From the NCBI RefSeq assembly GCF_900637855.1, contig NZ_LR134440.1, forward strand, positions 62,001 to 126,000: a stretch of DNA of 64,000 nt. The letters run 5' to 3'. Position numbers and translations under genes: made by a program. The notes beneath the pieces were generated by a model. That model was given only the letters and a program-made list of their open reading frames with translations. It was not told where the DNA came from and did no database searches. Positions 9,731 to 18,900 of this stretch are shown one piece after another (within the stretch, counting starts at the first letter, position 1; each line of letters opens with the position of its first letter). This stretch comes from Neisseria animaloris (GTDB lineage: Bacteria; Pseudomonadota; Gammaproteobacteria; Burkholderiales; Neisseriaceae).

Positions 9731-10384
9731 TTACTCTTTACGGGTAAATTCAGCGTTAAAAGAAACCGGAATTTGTTGAACGATAGAGCTTAAGCCCATT
9801 ACTTCAACCAGTTGAGCTACACCGCCGACCATGTCCATTGCTTTAACATCCAAGAGAACAGGGCTTAGAGTGCTAACCATGATTTTGTCTGCGCTGATGC
9901 GTTGTGCAGATAGGTCGGCTTCAAGATTGATTTGTTTGCCGTGAATGTCCAAAACCAAAGGCTGTTTCAAATTCACAGTTTCACCGATAGCCAGTTTGTT
10001 CACGGCATCTACATCTACTTTGCCAGTAACATTGGCTTTAGCGAATTTGGCAGTTTCAAATACCCAATCTTTCAAGCGCTGGTCGCGGATTTCAATACCG
10101 GTGCTTACACTGCTCAAATCCACTTCCATTTTGAATTCACCGTCTTTGCCTAATACGGCTTGGCTGGCTTTGAAGCGTGATTGCTCAGTTACACTGCCCA
10201 ATTGTTTGTTGATTTTGCTGCTCAGGAAGGTAATACCGGCGTTAGATACTTCCCAATCGGCAGGGGTTTGCGGCACGGCTTGTACGGCTTCTGCAGCAGG
10301 TTGTGCAGATTGTGCAGTTTCGCTGGGTGAGCAGGCAGCAAGAGCCAGTAAAGAAGCCGATACAATAAGTGCTTTTTTAAACAT
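9731..10384 (-). CDS. YceI-family lipoprotein
   Basis: A 217-residue exported protein. The N-terminus MFKKALIVSASLLALAACSPSE is a lipoprotein signal with lipobox LAAC, so the mature protein starts at Cys19 and is membrane-anchored. Residues from about 43 onward match the YceI lipocalin-like beta-barrel (WEVSNAGITFLSSKINKQ start, FETAKFAKANVTGKV segment). YceI proteins bind long polyisoprenoid or amphiphilic ligands, but the ligand here is unknown. Single gene with an AT-rich upstream region. Confidence in the family is good; a specific role cannot be given. Confidence 0.88.
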   Translation of the reverse strand: MFKKALIVSASLLALAACSPSETAQSAQPAAEAVQAVPQTPADWEVSNAGITFLSSKINKQLGSVTEQSRFKASQAVLGKDGEFKMEVDLSSVSTGIEIRDQRLKDWVFETAKFAKANVTGKVDVDAVNKLAIGETVNLKQPLVLDIHGKQINLEADLSAQRISADKIMVSTLSPVLLDVKAMDMVGGVAQLVEVMGLSSIVQQIPVSFNAEFTRKE

Positions 10385-10917
10385 AATATAATTCCTTTCT
10401 TATCTTTTCTTCGAAAACGTATGTGAAATATAAAATAAAAATTGCCGAATGGTATTGCTATAAAAACTAATAATTATACAAGGCTAAGGTTTGCAAATAT
10501 CGGAATCGGTATGGGAAAACCGGAAAATACTGTAGAATCATTAGGTTTCACAGCTATTTGGTGCCATACGGATTTGCTTTGGGAGCTCCAAATGCAAATT
10601 TTACATAAAACTAGACGACGCTATAAGGTATTTCTTACAACTAAATCGGATTTTTATTAAATTATTTTGACAAAAATGATGAATATTTTTATAGCATATT
10701 GTTTTAAATATAGAAATTTTTATCATTATTTACATTAAAAAACAAGTTGTTCCTGTTATTTTTTATGCACATGCAATACATGAGAATTCGGTAATACGGG
10801 ATAGTTTGAATTTTTTGAAAACAGTTGGAAATGAAGTATGCCGGAACATCGTTTTCATTTTTGGCATAAACAACGTGGTAATAGCATGTGTTGAAATATT
10901 ACTGAAAGGAGGGAGTT
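10385..10917. other. AT-rich intergenic region of about 530 bases
   Basis: This gap separates the divergent yceI and FAH-family genes and has no supported gene. The right half holds a plausible plus-strand promoter (listed separately). The open frame at 10442-10660 has no ribosome site or family likeness and is treated as chance. Confidence 0.5.
10667..10695 (+). promoter_or_regulatory. Candidate sigma-70 promoter for the FAH-family gene
   Basis: A perfect TTGACA (10667-10672) is separated by 17 bases from TATAGC (10690-10695). It is the best promoter match in this gap and points toward the gene starting at 10918, about 220 bases away. Confidence 0.4.
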
Positions 10918-11568
10918 GTGACGGAAGTCATATTGGAAAAGCAGAGGGTAGATGTCAACAATATCTATTGTATCGGCCGAAATTATGTAGATCATATTGC
11001 CGAATTGAAAAATGGAATGCCTGCCGAACCGGTGGTGTTTATGAAGCCGAACAACAGTATTTTGCACTCAGGCGGCACCATCCGCCTGCCGGTGTACAGT
11101 CATTCGGTGCATTATGAAAGCGAATTGGTGTTATTGATCGGCAAAGATTCAGATGGCCTCGATTACGATGATTTGACTGGAATCATTGCCGGCTACGGTG
11201 TGGGCTTGGACTTAACCGCACGCGATGTACAAAGCCGTTTGAAAGAAAAAGGTTTGCCGTGGACTAAGGCCAAAGGCTTCCGGGGTGCGGCATGTGTGTC
11301 GGAGTTTATCGGGCCGGACAAGTTACGTAACCCGAACAATTGTAAATTTACTTTTAAAGTAAACGGTAAAATACGCCAATGCGGTGAAACTTCACACATG
11401 ATTTATCCGTTGCCGGCGATTTTGAAAGAACTTGCCGAAACTTATGGTTTGTGTAAGGGCGATGTGGTTTTCACCGGTACGCCGGCGGGAGTGGGCGAAT
11501 TGCACACGGGGGATAAGCTAGAATTGGATTTGGCCGAAACGGTACAGGCGTTTTTTGATGTGGGTTGA
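10918..11568 (+). CDS. Fumarylacetoacetate hydrolase (FAH) family protein
   Basis: A 216-residue FAH-fold enzyme starting with GTG, supported by a strong AAGGAGG six bases upstream. The family contains hydrolases and decarboxylases or tautomerases acting on 2-keto acids, with a divalent metal held by acidic residues; here the ESELV segment (around residue 62) and the later GLDLTARDVQ motif are visible, plus the C-terminal GDVVFTGTPAGVG signature. This short type resembles YcgM/FAHD1-like acylpyruvate hydrolases or oxaloacetate decarboxylases. The substrate cannot be told from sequence. It is a single gene followed by a lone DUS at 11596. Confidence 0.88.
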   Translation: MTEVILEKQRVDVNNIYCIGRNYVDHIAELKNGMPAEPVVFMKPNNSILHSGGTIRLPVYSHSVHYESELVLLIGKDSDGLDYDDLTGIIAGYGVGLDLTARDVQSRLKEKGLPWTKAKGFRGAACVSEFIGPDKLRNPNNCKFTFKVNGKIRQCGETSHMIYPLPAILKELAETYGLCKGDVVFTGTPAGVGELHTGDKLELDLAETVQAFFDVG

Positions 11569-11788
11569 CTTGAAAATAGGATTTTCGGAGACTTCAGGCC
11601 GTCTGAAAAGTAAGAAAAGTGTAAATATTTTGTGAATAAAAGCCAAATATTTTCAAATAAATGGGTAAATTTACCTCGTCTAACCCTACATTACAGTAAT
11701 GTTTATCCGTTATAATCATCTAGGTATTGCATGTCGGTTTCATCATATGGGGGCCGTCTGAAAAAATTAAGATAAAAAGGATGTAACG

Positions 11789-12376
11789 ATGGGACCGTTT
11801 CTCGCTTTACTTTTTGTTATCGCTTGTGTGATTTTTCCTGCCGTGCTTTACAACAGGCTGGTTGCCGGAAGAAACCAATATCTCAATGCGTTTGCGCAAA
11901 TCCAAGTGCAGCTGAAACGCCGTCATGATTTGATTCCCAATCTGATTGAAGCTGCTAAAATCTATTTGAATCACGAGCGTGCCACTTTGGAGGCGGTTAC
12001 GGCGGCACGAAGTCGTGCGGAGTCGTTGTTGCAGGCGGCAGCGGCCAATCCGAATGTCAATTCGTTAACTTCGCTCGGAGCGGTGGAAACTGAACTCAAC
12101 GGTGCATTGCGGAATTTACAGGTAACGATTGAGGCATACCCTGAATTGAAAGCCGACCAAAACATTTCCCAGCTTACCGAAGCGCTTGATACGGCTGAAA
12201 ATCGCGTGGCTTTCGCACGGCAGGCATATAACGACTCGGTGATGTTTTACAATAATCTGCGTCAGTCGTTTCCCACCAATATGCTCGCCGGTTTTTTCGG
12301 CCACAAGCAAGATGCGGCTTTGTTGAAGTTTGAAGATAATGCCGTAATTCAAATCAGCCCGCGTATTCTGCAATAA
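11789..12376 (+). CDS. LemA family protein
   Basis: A 195-residue protein with one N-terminal membrane anchor (residues about 4-22) and a mostly helical rest, matching the LemA family: YNRLVAGRNQYLNAFAQIQVQLKRRHDLIPNL is the hallmark segment and the C-terminal FxNNLRQSFPTNMLAGFFG motif is present. A ribosome site (AAAAAGGATG) precedes the ATG. The biochemical role of LemA is not settled; it repeatedly occurs beside membrane M48 peptidases, as here, where the next gene starts 12 bases later. The two are surely cotranscribed. Confidence 0.9.
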   Translation: MGPFLALLFVIACVIFPAVLYNRLVAGRNQYLNAFAQIQVQLKRRHDLIPNLIEAAKIYLNHERATLEAVTAARSRAESLLQAAAANPNVNSLTSLGAVETELNGALRNLQVTIEAYPELKADQNISQLTEALDTAENRVAFARQAYNDSVMFYNNLRQSFPTNMLAGFFGHKQDAALLKFEDNAVIQISPRILQ

Positions 12377-12388
12377 GGCAGAGTTTAA

Positions 12389-14218
12389 ATGCGTTTCTTC
12401 GAGCAGCAGGCGAAAGCCCGCCGATATACGGTTAAATTGGTTGTACTGTATGTTACCGCCATGTCGTTAACTGTTTCGTTGCTCACATGGGCGTCCGGTT
12501 GGTTTATGCCCGAAGAATTCCATACCCTGAAAAATTATTTGATAATCGCCGCATCGTTTGCCGGCGTGATGCTGGCTGCGAGCTGGTACCGTTTGCGTAG
12601 CCTTTCGGAAGGCGGGCACGTTGTGGCTAAGGCGTTGGGCGGCGAACGTATTTACCCGCGCAAGGCCACAACACCGGCGGAAAGGCGGGTATTGAACGTG
12701 GTGGAAGAAATGGCGTTGGCTTCCATGATGAGGCTTCCTAAAGTTTACCTCTTGCCCGACAGCAGTATTAACGCATTTGCCGCCGGCATGGGCGGTAAAG
12801 ACGCTGTAATCGGTATCACGCAAGGCGCGGTAAACAATCTGAACCGTGCGGAATTGCAAGCAGTAATCGCTCATGAATTCAGCCATATCCTTAACGGTGA
12901 TACGCGTTTGAATATGCGGCTGACCGGTTGGCTGTTCGGTTTGCAGATGATTGAAGTGTTGGGTAAATATTTGATGTTCGGCACGCACTTTCAAATCTCG
13001 GGAAATAAAAAAACCATAGAGGAAGAAGCGAATACCGCTGTGGCCGGCTGTTTGGTCAGCATGCCGTTTACCTTGCTGGGGCTTATGTTCAGAATCATAG
13101 GCGGCTTGGGGGCATTACTTGCCGGCTGGATTCAGGCGGCCATTTGCCGTCAGCGGGAATATCTGGCTGATGCTTCAGCAGTCCAATTCACTCGTCAGAC
13201 GGAAGGCATGGTTGGAGCCTTGCACAAAGTAGCCATTGCACCGCGTCACCGTTTGCATTCTTGGCATGCGGCGGAGTATGCCCATTTTATGTTCGGCAGT
13301 ATTTATGAGCCGGATATTTTCGACAAACTGGCCGCAACCCACCCGAAAATTATCGATCGGATCCGCCGTCTCAGCCCCTACCGTGCCCGCCAGCTTGCCG
13401 AAGAGGTAGCCGCCGCAGAATGGTTGGGGGAAAAACAGCCTTACGAAGGCGTTTTCGCGTTGGTGAACGCACGCAAGGAAGATGCATGGGCGGCAGCCGA
13501 AGCAGAAGCCCAATTTAACGAACAGCAGAAGCTGGCCGATGCCATGCGCCGAAAAATCATCGTCACCAATCCCGACTATGCCGCACGGCAGGCATTGTTG
13601 GCACGGAATGCACCAAATGTTTGGTTTTCTCTGGCATCGAACGGCAAACGGGCACCGTTGTTGTTGCATGCCATGCTTGCTCCTGCCGGTTTTCAGACGG
13701 CCTTAGTGCACAGTGATGCTTTAGGGGAAGTGTTATACCAGCGTTTGTGTGAACAGCCGCTTTACTCCGTTCATTATATCGATTTGCTCGAGCATATGTT
13801 GCCTTACGCTGCTTCGTTGAGGTTGGAAGAAAAACTGTTGGCAGAAGCCGAACGAGCCTACTGCGCCAATGATGAAGCTGCTTTGGCGCAACATTGCGTT
13901 TGGCATTTGTTGAATGTGTATCTCGGCAGGCCGTCTGAAAAAGACCATGCCGGTAATCCTGATACGGCAGATTCCATTATCAATACCCTCATTAGTTTTC
14001 AGACGGCCTCCGAAAAAAACGGCGGTAAGATTAAAACGGCTTTGTTTCGGCAATTTCAGATGGCCTTAAATCAAGTCGCCGAATTGCCCGAAAGCGAGCG
14101 GCAGCGGATTCTTGCCGACTGTGAAGTCGTGCTCGGGCAATGGCACAATCGGGCTGTCGCCGAAATATTGCGTTATACGCTGGGCGTATCATTGAATATC
14201 GTCGGAATTGGTGATTAA
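12389..14218 (+). CDS. M48-family membrane zinc metallopeptidase
   Basis: Membrane protease of 609 residues, much longer than HtpX. Two membrane segments occupy about residues 18-70. The zinc site HEFSH is at 162-166, and a downstream REYLADASAV (around 256) supplies the third ligand. A hydrophobic pair around 215-250 follows. The 300-residue C-terminal part is helical and poorly conserved and is encoded by sequence that includes several DUS copies (about 13692, 13930 and 14000). It forms an operon with lemA. Family members degrade misfolded membrane or outer-membrane proteins; the target here is unknown. Confidence 0.88.
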   Translation: MRFFEQQAKARRYTVKLVVLYVTAMSLTVSLLTWASGWFMPEEFHTLKNYLIIAASFAGVMLAASWYRLRSLSEGGHVVAKALGGERIYPRKATTPAERRVLNVVEEMALASMMRLPKVYLLPDSSINAFAAGMGGKDAVIGITQGAVNNLNRAELQAVIAHEFSHILNGDTRLNMRLTGWLFGLQMIEVLGKYLMFGTHFQISGNKKTIEEEANTAVAGCLVSMPFTLLGLMFRIIGGLGALLAGWIQAAICRQREYLADASAVQFTRQTEGMVGALHKVAIAPRHRLHSWHAAEYAHFMFGSIYEPDIFDKLAATHPKIIDRIRRLSPYRARQLAEEVAAAEWLGEKQPYEGVFALVNARKEDAWAAAEAEAQFNEQQKLADAMRRKIIVTNPDYAARQALLARNAPNVWFSLASNGKRAPLLLHAMLAPAGFQTALVHSDALGEVLYQRLCEQPLYSVHYIDLLEHMLPYAASLRLEEKLLAEAERAYCANDEAALAQHCVWHLLNVYLGRPSEKDHAGNPDTADSIINTLISFQTASEKNGGKIKTALFRQFQMALNQVAELPESERQRILADCEVVLGQWHNRAVAEILRYTLGVSLNIVGIGD

Positions 14219-14291
14219 TATTTTATTTAAATCAGTTGGTTAAGGCTGAACACATTTCTTAAACCATTCCTATCCGTTCCATCAAAATCTG

Positions 14292-14323
14292 AAGCCGTCT
14301 GAAAAGTTTGTTCAGACGGCCTT
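14292..14323 (+). terminator. DUS inverted repeat after the lemA-M48 operon
   Basis: AAGCCGTCTGAA and its complement surround a short loop, followed by CTTTCCC. It lies 74 bases downstream of the M48 peptidase gene. Confidence 0.65.
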
Positions 14324-14380
14324 TCCCGTGTGTCCGGCTATTGTAATGTGGGTATTGCTGGGCTATATTGAATAAAATAT

Positions 14381-14918
14381 ATGTCCGCTATAAAAATCAA
14401 GCACTTTATGCAGCAAATCTTTCCCGTTTCCAATTTATTCAAGCCGGTTTGCGGCTTTGTCCGCAATACGGCTACCGCAAACTTTCGGTGCGGTTGCTGG
14501 CTGCCGGAGCCGGATTGAGTACGTTCGTTCGGGTTGATGGCATTTGATTCGTATGCGGACATTCCGGCAGTTAAACGGCTAAGTGCAAGCGTTTGGCAGT
14601 TGGCGGTATGGCTATGTAAGAATTTGGAATGAGTACACAGCGTACGGGCTGACAGTGTTGATGAAGCGGAAGCGGTAGATGAATTTCGGCGTGCCCGTTT
14701 CAGCAGATTTTCAGACGGCCTGCTGTCTTTGTTAAATGAAAGCGGCAGCCGGTTAATGCTTTCCGAGCAGATTGCGGCTTACTTATTTAAACGGTTCGGT
14801 ATTCGTACCGATGATTATCGGCATCCGCTTGAACAATATAGGCGTACTACCCGAATCGGTAAGCGGCAAAACTTCCGAAGTGCTGGAAAACGCCGCCATC
14901 AAACAATATATCGAATAG
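14381..14918 (+). pseudogene. Decayed TetR/AcrR-family regulator
   Basis: Pieces of a TetR-type protein can be read in different frames. From 14389 one frame gives YKNQALYAANLSRFQFIQAG and, further on, GYRKLSVRLLAAGAGLST, a typical TetR helix-turn-helix domain, until a TGA stop near 14545. The ATG at 14381 is one base out of frame with it, so codon 3 seems to have lost a base. The middle is scrambled with stops, and one DUS lies inside (about 14709). Near 14830-14918 a last piece (NNIGVLPESVSGKTSEVLEN) reads to a TAG. The gene ends 47 bases before the HlyD adaptor gene and probably once regulated it. Confidence 0.75.
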
Positions 14919-14965
14919 TCTTTTTCCGTGTTGCTCCCTTATGAGACAAAACATAGGACAAGTTT

Positions 14966-15937
14966 ATGAAAAAAATGACAATTGTCGTTGTAATCGCTTT
15001 ACTTGCCGCAGGCGGTTGGTACGTTTACCGGCAAAACAGCCGGAACGAACTTCCCAAAGGCTTCGCCCAATCCAACGGCCGTTTGGAGCTGAACCGCTTT
15101 GACATTGCCAGCCTGTATCCGGGGCGGGTGCAGGCGGTGTTGGTGGACGAGGGCAGCGAAGTAAAAGAGGGCGACGTATTGGCCGAGCTTTCTTCCGTAA
15201 CCAGCAGCAGTCAGCTTGAAGCCGCCAAAGCCCAGAAACAGCGCGCGCAGGAAGCAGTGACGCGGGCGGATGCCGAAATCAAGGCATACGAGCAGCAGCA
15301 GAAAGTGGCGCAAATGGAATTGGGTAATGCCCAAAGTTTGAAGCGCGACGAATTGGTGTCGTCGGCAGAAGTAAGCAAACGGCTGGCCGCGCGCGATGGT
15401 GCGGCGGCTTCGGTGAAAGCGGCGCGTGCCGCCCGTGCCGAAGCGGTGGCGGCGGTGGCGGCGGCTCAGGCGCAGATTAACCAAGCGGCTTCGGCCAATG
15501 ACGACATGACCATCCGCAGCCCCAAAGCGGGCAGGGTGGAATACAAAATCGCCGAAACGGGCAGCGTGATTGCGGCGGGCAGCAAAGTAGTGAGCCTGCT
15601 TGATCCGGCCGATGTGTCGATGAACATTTTTCTGCCCAACGCTCAGGCAGGCCGTCTGAAAGTGGGCGACGAGGCGCGGATTGTGCTCGACAGCGTGAAG
15701 GCCGTGTTCCCCGCCAAAATCAGCTTTATCGCCACCGAAGCCCAGTTCACGCCCAAATCGGTGGAAACCGCCAACGAGCGCGAAAAGCTGGTATTTAAAG
15801 TCAAACTGAAACTCGCGCCCGAAACCGCTTCCCGCTACAACCGCCTGCTCAAAGGCGGCATGACGGGCAACGGCTATGTGCGTACCGACGATGCGGCCCA
15901 ATGGCCGTCTGAATTGGCGGTTAAGCTGCCGCAATAA
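14966..15937 (+). CDS. HlyD-type periplasmic adaptor of an ABC efflux system (YhiI/YbhG-like)
   Basis: Membrane-fusion protein of 323 residues that would bridge an inner-membrane ABC pump and an outer-membrane channel. It has an N-terminal anchor (residues about 4-21), a barrel-sandwich half (GRVQAVLVDEGSEVKEGDVLAELSS), an alanine-rich coiled-coil hairpin (about 75-175), the second lipoyl half (MTIRSPKAGRVEYKIAETGSVI) and a beta-barrel domain. One DUS is coded within it (AGRLK). No pump gene is adjacent; the likely partners are the RbbA/YhhJ-like genes at 31063-35348 and the outer-membrane lipoprotein at 37443. A ruined TetR gene precedes it. Confidence 0.88.
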   Translation: MKKMTIVVVIALLAAGGWYVYRQNSRNELPKGFAQSNGRLELNRFDIASLYPGRVQAVLVDEGSEVKEGDVLAELSSVTSSSQLEAAKAQKQRAQEAVTRADAEIKAYEQQQKVAQMELGNAQSLKRDELVSSAEVSKRLAARDGAAASVKAARAARAEAVAAVAAAQAQINQAASANDDMTIRSPKAGRVEYKIAETGSVIAAGSKVVSLLDPADVSMNIFLPNAQAGRLKVGDEARIVLDSVKAVFPAKISFIATEAQFTPKSVETANEREKLVFKVKLKLAPETASRYNRLLKGGMTGNGYVRTDDAAQWPSELAVKLPQ

Positions 15938-16005
15938 CGCCGCCCCAATGCCCAAATACCGCAACAAAGCGACTCCACACGAACACAGAACAGAAAGGAT
16001 ACCCC

Positions 16006-16350
16006 ATGACCGACTTGCCAAATCAAGCCGAAGCACAGGCACGCATCGACCATATTCAGAAACTCTACCGCGAATGGACCCAGCTGCTTCCCAAACTCGA
16101 AGCCGCCCATCAAGACTGGCTGCGCGGCGAAGCCATCATGCGCGAGCTGGCGCAGTTTTACTTTGAAGGCGAATACATGCGCTACGTTCAAGCGCTTGAA
16201 GACGGGCTGGACGTGAACCTGCACACGCAGGGAGAATACAGCATCATGAGCGAAGATGCACTGTGGAACGCCTTTGCCGAACAGCAAAACCTAGCTTGGC
16301 AGCGGCTGCGCTCGGCTGTGGCGGTGTTGGATAGGAATGGCGGTGATTGA
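16006..16350 (+). CDS. DUF4298 domain protein
   Basis: A 114-residue soluble, highly charged, helical protein. The early RIDHIQKLYREW helix, the YFEGEYM segment and the C-terminal SEDALWNAFAEQ motif agree with the DUF4298 family, whose function is unknown. An AAAGGA ribosome site lies upstream of the ATG. It begins 68 bases after the HlyD adaptor gene in the same direction and could share its transcript. No signal peptide or membrane segment is seen. Confidence 0.8.
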   Translation: MTDLPNQAEAQARIDHIQKLYREWTQLLPKLEAAHQDWLRGEAIMRELAQFYFEGEYMRYVQALEDGLDVNLHTQGEYSIMSEDALWNAFAEQQNLAWQRLRSAVAVLDRNGGD

Positions 16351-16403
16351 GGCCGTCTGAAAACCATGCCTGTCTGAAAGCTGTTTTCAGGCAGGTATTT
16401 TTA
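16350..16403 (+). terminator. Composite terminator: an AG-DUS followed by a wadDUS hairpin
   Basis: AGGCCGTCTGAA (16350-16361) is followed by TGCCTGTCTGAA (16367-16378), which pairs with CAGGCAGGTA further right and is followed by a T run. This is the first appearance of the TGCCTGTCTGAA uptake dialect in the window. Confidence 0.7.
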
Positions 16404-16446
16404 TGCTGTGAACCATCATATAGACAATATAAAAATATTTTGAAAT

Positions 16447-16465
16447 ATAAATGATAATAATTTTT
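16447..16465 (+). promoter_or_regulatory. Probable Fur box upstream of the TonB receptor
   Basis: ATAAATGATAATAATTTTT matches 13 of 19 positions of the Fur consensus GATAATGATAATCATTATC, including the central ATGATAAT. It lies 66 bases before the receptor start, in AT-rich DNA, as expected for iron repression. Confidence 0.6.
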
Positions 16466-16530
16466 AAATGTATTAACATAATAAAATTCTTGAACCGATA
16501 TTATTTTTATAGGTAACAGGATATTTTGAG

Positions 16531-18750
16531 ATGAAAACATATTTCACTTCAGTGGTTCTAACCGTAACGGCAATGGGAGCCGGAGCGCCGGCATGGGCGA
16601 AAAATCAGCCTCCTTTGTCGGATTCGGCACAGCAATCCCCGTTGCCGCAAGCGGTTGAAGTCGATACGGTAACGGTGCGCGGTAAACGCATTACCATGGA
16701 AAAAGGCTATAAAGCCGAACGCAGCGACATTACCGGTGTCAACACATCCATTCTTGACACGCCTTACAGCATTGATGTGGTCACTCAAGAGCAGTTGCAG
16801 GATAAACAGCCGCAAACTTTGGAGGAAGCGGTAAAAGGCATCAGCGGCCTAACGCAAGGCAATAATCTGGCGGGCACCTTGGATACGGTTATGCGTAGGG
16901 GTTACGGAGGGAACCGCGACGGTTCGATTATGCGTAACGGCTTGGGAAGCTCGATGGCACGAAATTTCACGGCTAATGTCGAGCGGGTCGAAGTATTGAA
17001 AGGCCCGGCTTCAACGCTGTACGGTATGCAGAATCCCGGCGGTGTGATTAATGTTGTAACCAAAAAGCCGGACTATACGAAAAACAGCACCGCAGTAAAC
17101 GTCGGCTACGGCAATTATGCAGCAAGAAATCTCGGTATTGATACAACCGGGCCTATCGGCAACAGCGGCTTTGCTTACCGTTTGGTTGCCGACTATCAAA
17201 CCAAAAATTACTGGCGGAGTTTCGGTAGCAACACCGAATATGTCATCGCCCCTTCTTTATCTTGGAAAAACGATAAAACTAAGGTTTCGGCGGGCTACGA
17301 ATATCAGAATTACGAAGGCGTGTTCGACCGGGGTACTTTTTTAGACGTTAGTGGCACGGCCGCAAATAATCCCAATTATGGCAAGGCGTTGGACATCCCT
17401 TTAAAACGCCGTTTGGACGATCCGATTAACGTGACCAAAGGTTATTCGCACACTTTCCAATTAAGCGGCGAACACAAGCTGAATGCCGATTGGCGGTTGC
17501 AGGCAGAGTACGGGTTCAGCAAAAATCATTACAACGATTGGCAGGCACGCGTGATGAGCTATAACGCCGCCAAGCGGGAAGTTAGCCGCCGTATCGACGG
17601 CACAAGGCCTTCCGATGCAGTTACGCACAGCCTGAACCTTTCTGCCAACGGCCTCGTTGACCAAGGTGAAAACATTACGCACAAATTGCGTGCATCTTTG
17701 CAATTGCAAGACTACAAATTGAAATTGGGCGATTTGCGCCGCAGCGCCACCCGTCACACCATGAGTGTGGACAATCCCATTTACGGGCAAAACTGGATTG
17801 AATCGACCAATCCGACGGCAGACGCGCGTACCAGCGATACGCTCGAGCATTACAAAACCGCCGCCCTGCTGCTGCAAGATTCCGCCTATATCGGCAACCG
17901 TTGGATTGTTTCCGGCGGTGTGCGCGGGCAGTGGCACAAAATAGAATCCGGGCAAGGCCGCCCGGCACGCTTCCGCAACCACAGTAGCGGTTTCGACCTG
18001 CTGCCGCAAATCGGCGCGGTTTACCTGATTAACCCGAGATGGTCGGTTTACGGCAATTTCGGCACATCGGCCAAACCTAATGCTTCGCGCAACATCGACT
18101 ACGGCGGCAAAAAAATCCCGCTGGAAAAAAGCCGCCAGTTTGAGGTCGGCAGCAAATACAACGGAGAAAACCTTAGCGCGAATCTGGCTTTATTCCATAT
18201 CAAAAAAAGCAATGTTGCACGCCCCGTAACTTTGGACAACGGTGAAGTGGAAACGCGCGTTATCGAAAAAAACCGCTCGCAGGGTATGGAAGTGGATGTC
18301 AACGGCAAAATTACCGACAAATTGGGTATTTCCGCCAATTACACTTTCACAGACACAAAAGTGGTTGAAGATAAAAACGAGCCGCTCAACGAAGGCACGC
18401 AATTCGGCAGCATTCCCAAACACACCGCCGGCCTGACGCTGTTTTACGACTTCGGCCGGGCGGCGGGCGGCAACTGGCGCGCAGGGGCGGGTTTGGACTA
18501 CCGCGGCACATGGGGCTTTAATTATGTGCGGAACAACCAAGCCCAATGGTTCAAACTGCCTTCGGCAACCACATACAGCGCGTTTGTTTCTTATGACACA
18601 AAAGTCGGCGGCAAACCGTTGAATGTGCGTCTGACCGGTAAAAATCTGGGCAACAAGCAATACTTTGTGTCGCACACTACCGCCACCATGGAGCATTTGT
18701 CTATCGGTGAGCCGCGCACGGTAGCTTTGGGCGCCAAGTTAAGCTTCTGA
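16531..18750 (+). CDS. TonB-dependent siderophore receptor (ferrichrome-type family)
   Basis: Outer-membrane receptor of 739 residues for uptake of ferric siderophores with energy from TonB-ExbBD. A signal peptide ends at about AWA-23. A TonB box-like segment, EVDTVTVRG, follows at about 42-50. The plug domain (PYSIDVVTQEQLQDKQPQTLEEAVKGI onward, with ERVEVLKGPASTLYG and GGVINVVTKKP) is typical of siderophore receptors; the 22-strand barrel follows and ends in a C-terminal Phe (GAKLSF). Neisseria do not make siderophores, so it would take up a foreign one. A Fur-like box lies upstream, and two ABC proteins lie downstream. Confidence 0.92.
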   Translation: MKTYFTSVVLTVTAMGAGAPAWAKNQPPLSDSAQQSPLPQAVEVDTVTVRGKRITMEKGYKAERSDITGVNTSILDTPYSIDVVTQEQLQDKQPQTLEEAVKGISGLTQGNNLAGTLDTVMRRGYGGNRDGSIMRNGLGSSMARNFTANVERVEVLKGPASTLYGMQNPGGVINVVTKKPDYTKNSTAVNVGYGNYAARNLGIDTTGPIGNSGFAYRLVADYQTKNYWRSFGSNTEYVIAPSLSWKNDKTKVSAGYEYQNYEGVFDRGTFLDVSGTAANNPNYGKALDIPLKRRLDDPINVTKGYSHTFQLSGEHKLNADWRLQAEYGFSKNHYNDWQARVMSYNAAKREVSRRIDGTRPSDAVTHSLNLSANGLVDQGENITHKLRASLQLQDYKLKLGDLRRSATRHTMSVDNPIYGQNWIESTNPTADARTSDTLEHYKTAALLLQDSAYIGNRWIVSGGVRGQWHKIESGQGRPARFRNHSSGFDLLPQIGAVYLINPRWSVYGNFGTSAKPNASRNIDYGGKKIPLEKSRQFEVGSKYNGENLSANLALFHIKKSNVARPVTLDNGEVETRVIEKNRSQGMEVDVNGKITDKLGISANYTFTDTKVVEDKNEPLNEGTQFGSIPKHTAGLTLFYDFGRAAGGNWRAGAGLDYRGTWGFNYVRNNQAQWFKLPSATTYSAFVSYDTKVGGKPLNVRLTGKNLGNKQYFVSHTTATMEHLSIGEPRTVALGAKLSF

Positions 18751-18855
18751 TACCTTGCCGCTGCCTTTGCATCTGGTTTTTAAAGAAGGCATCCCCCTAT
18801 TTGGGTTTGCCCGTTTTAAGCGGCAATATCATTATTGTTCATTTTATTTACCCTA

Positions 18856-18883
18856 TGCCTGTCTGAATTTTTTCAGACAGGCA
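18856..18883 (+). terminator. wadDUS inverted-repeat terminator
   Basis: Two exact TGCCTGTCTGAA units face each other (18856-18867 and 18872-18883) over a short T-rich loop. The hairpin lies 105 bases after the TonB receptor and 17 bases before the next gene, so it may attenuate readthrough. Confidence 0.75.
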
Positions 18884-18900
18884 TCCTATTACTGTTCATT

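Noticed and set aside
10442..10660. Small plus-strand open frame in the yceI-FAH gap
   Set aside because: No ribosome site and no coding-like composition; it overlaps the region needed for promoters.
14999..16042. Long minus-strand open frame opposite the HlyD gene
   Set aside because: Its amino acid content follows from the codon bias of the plus-strand gene, which has clear domains; the same holds for 958-1581, 33016-34107 and 34254-35264.
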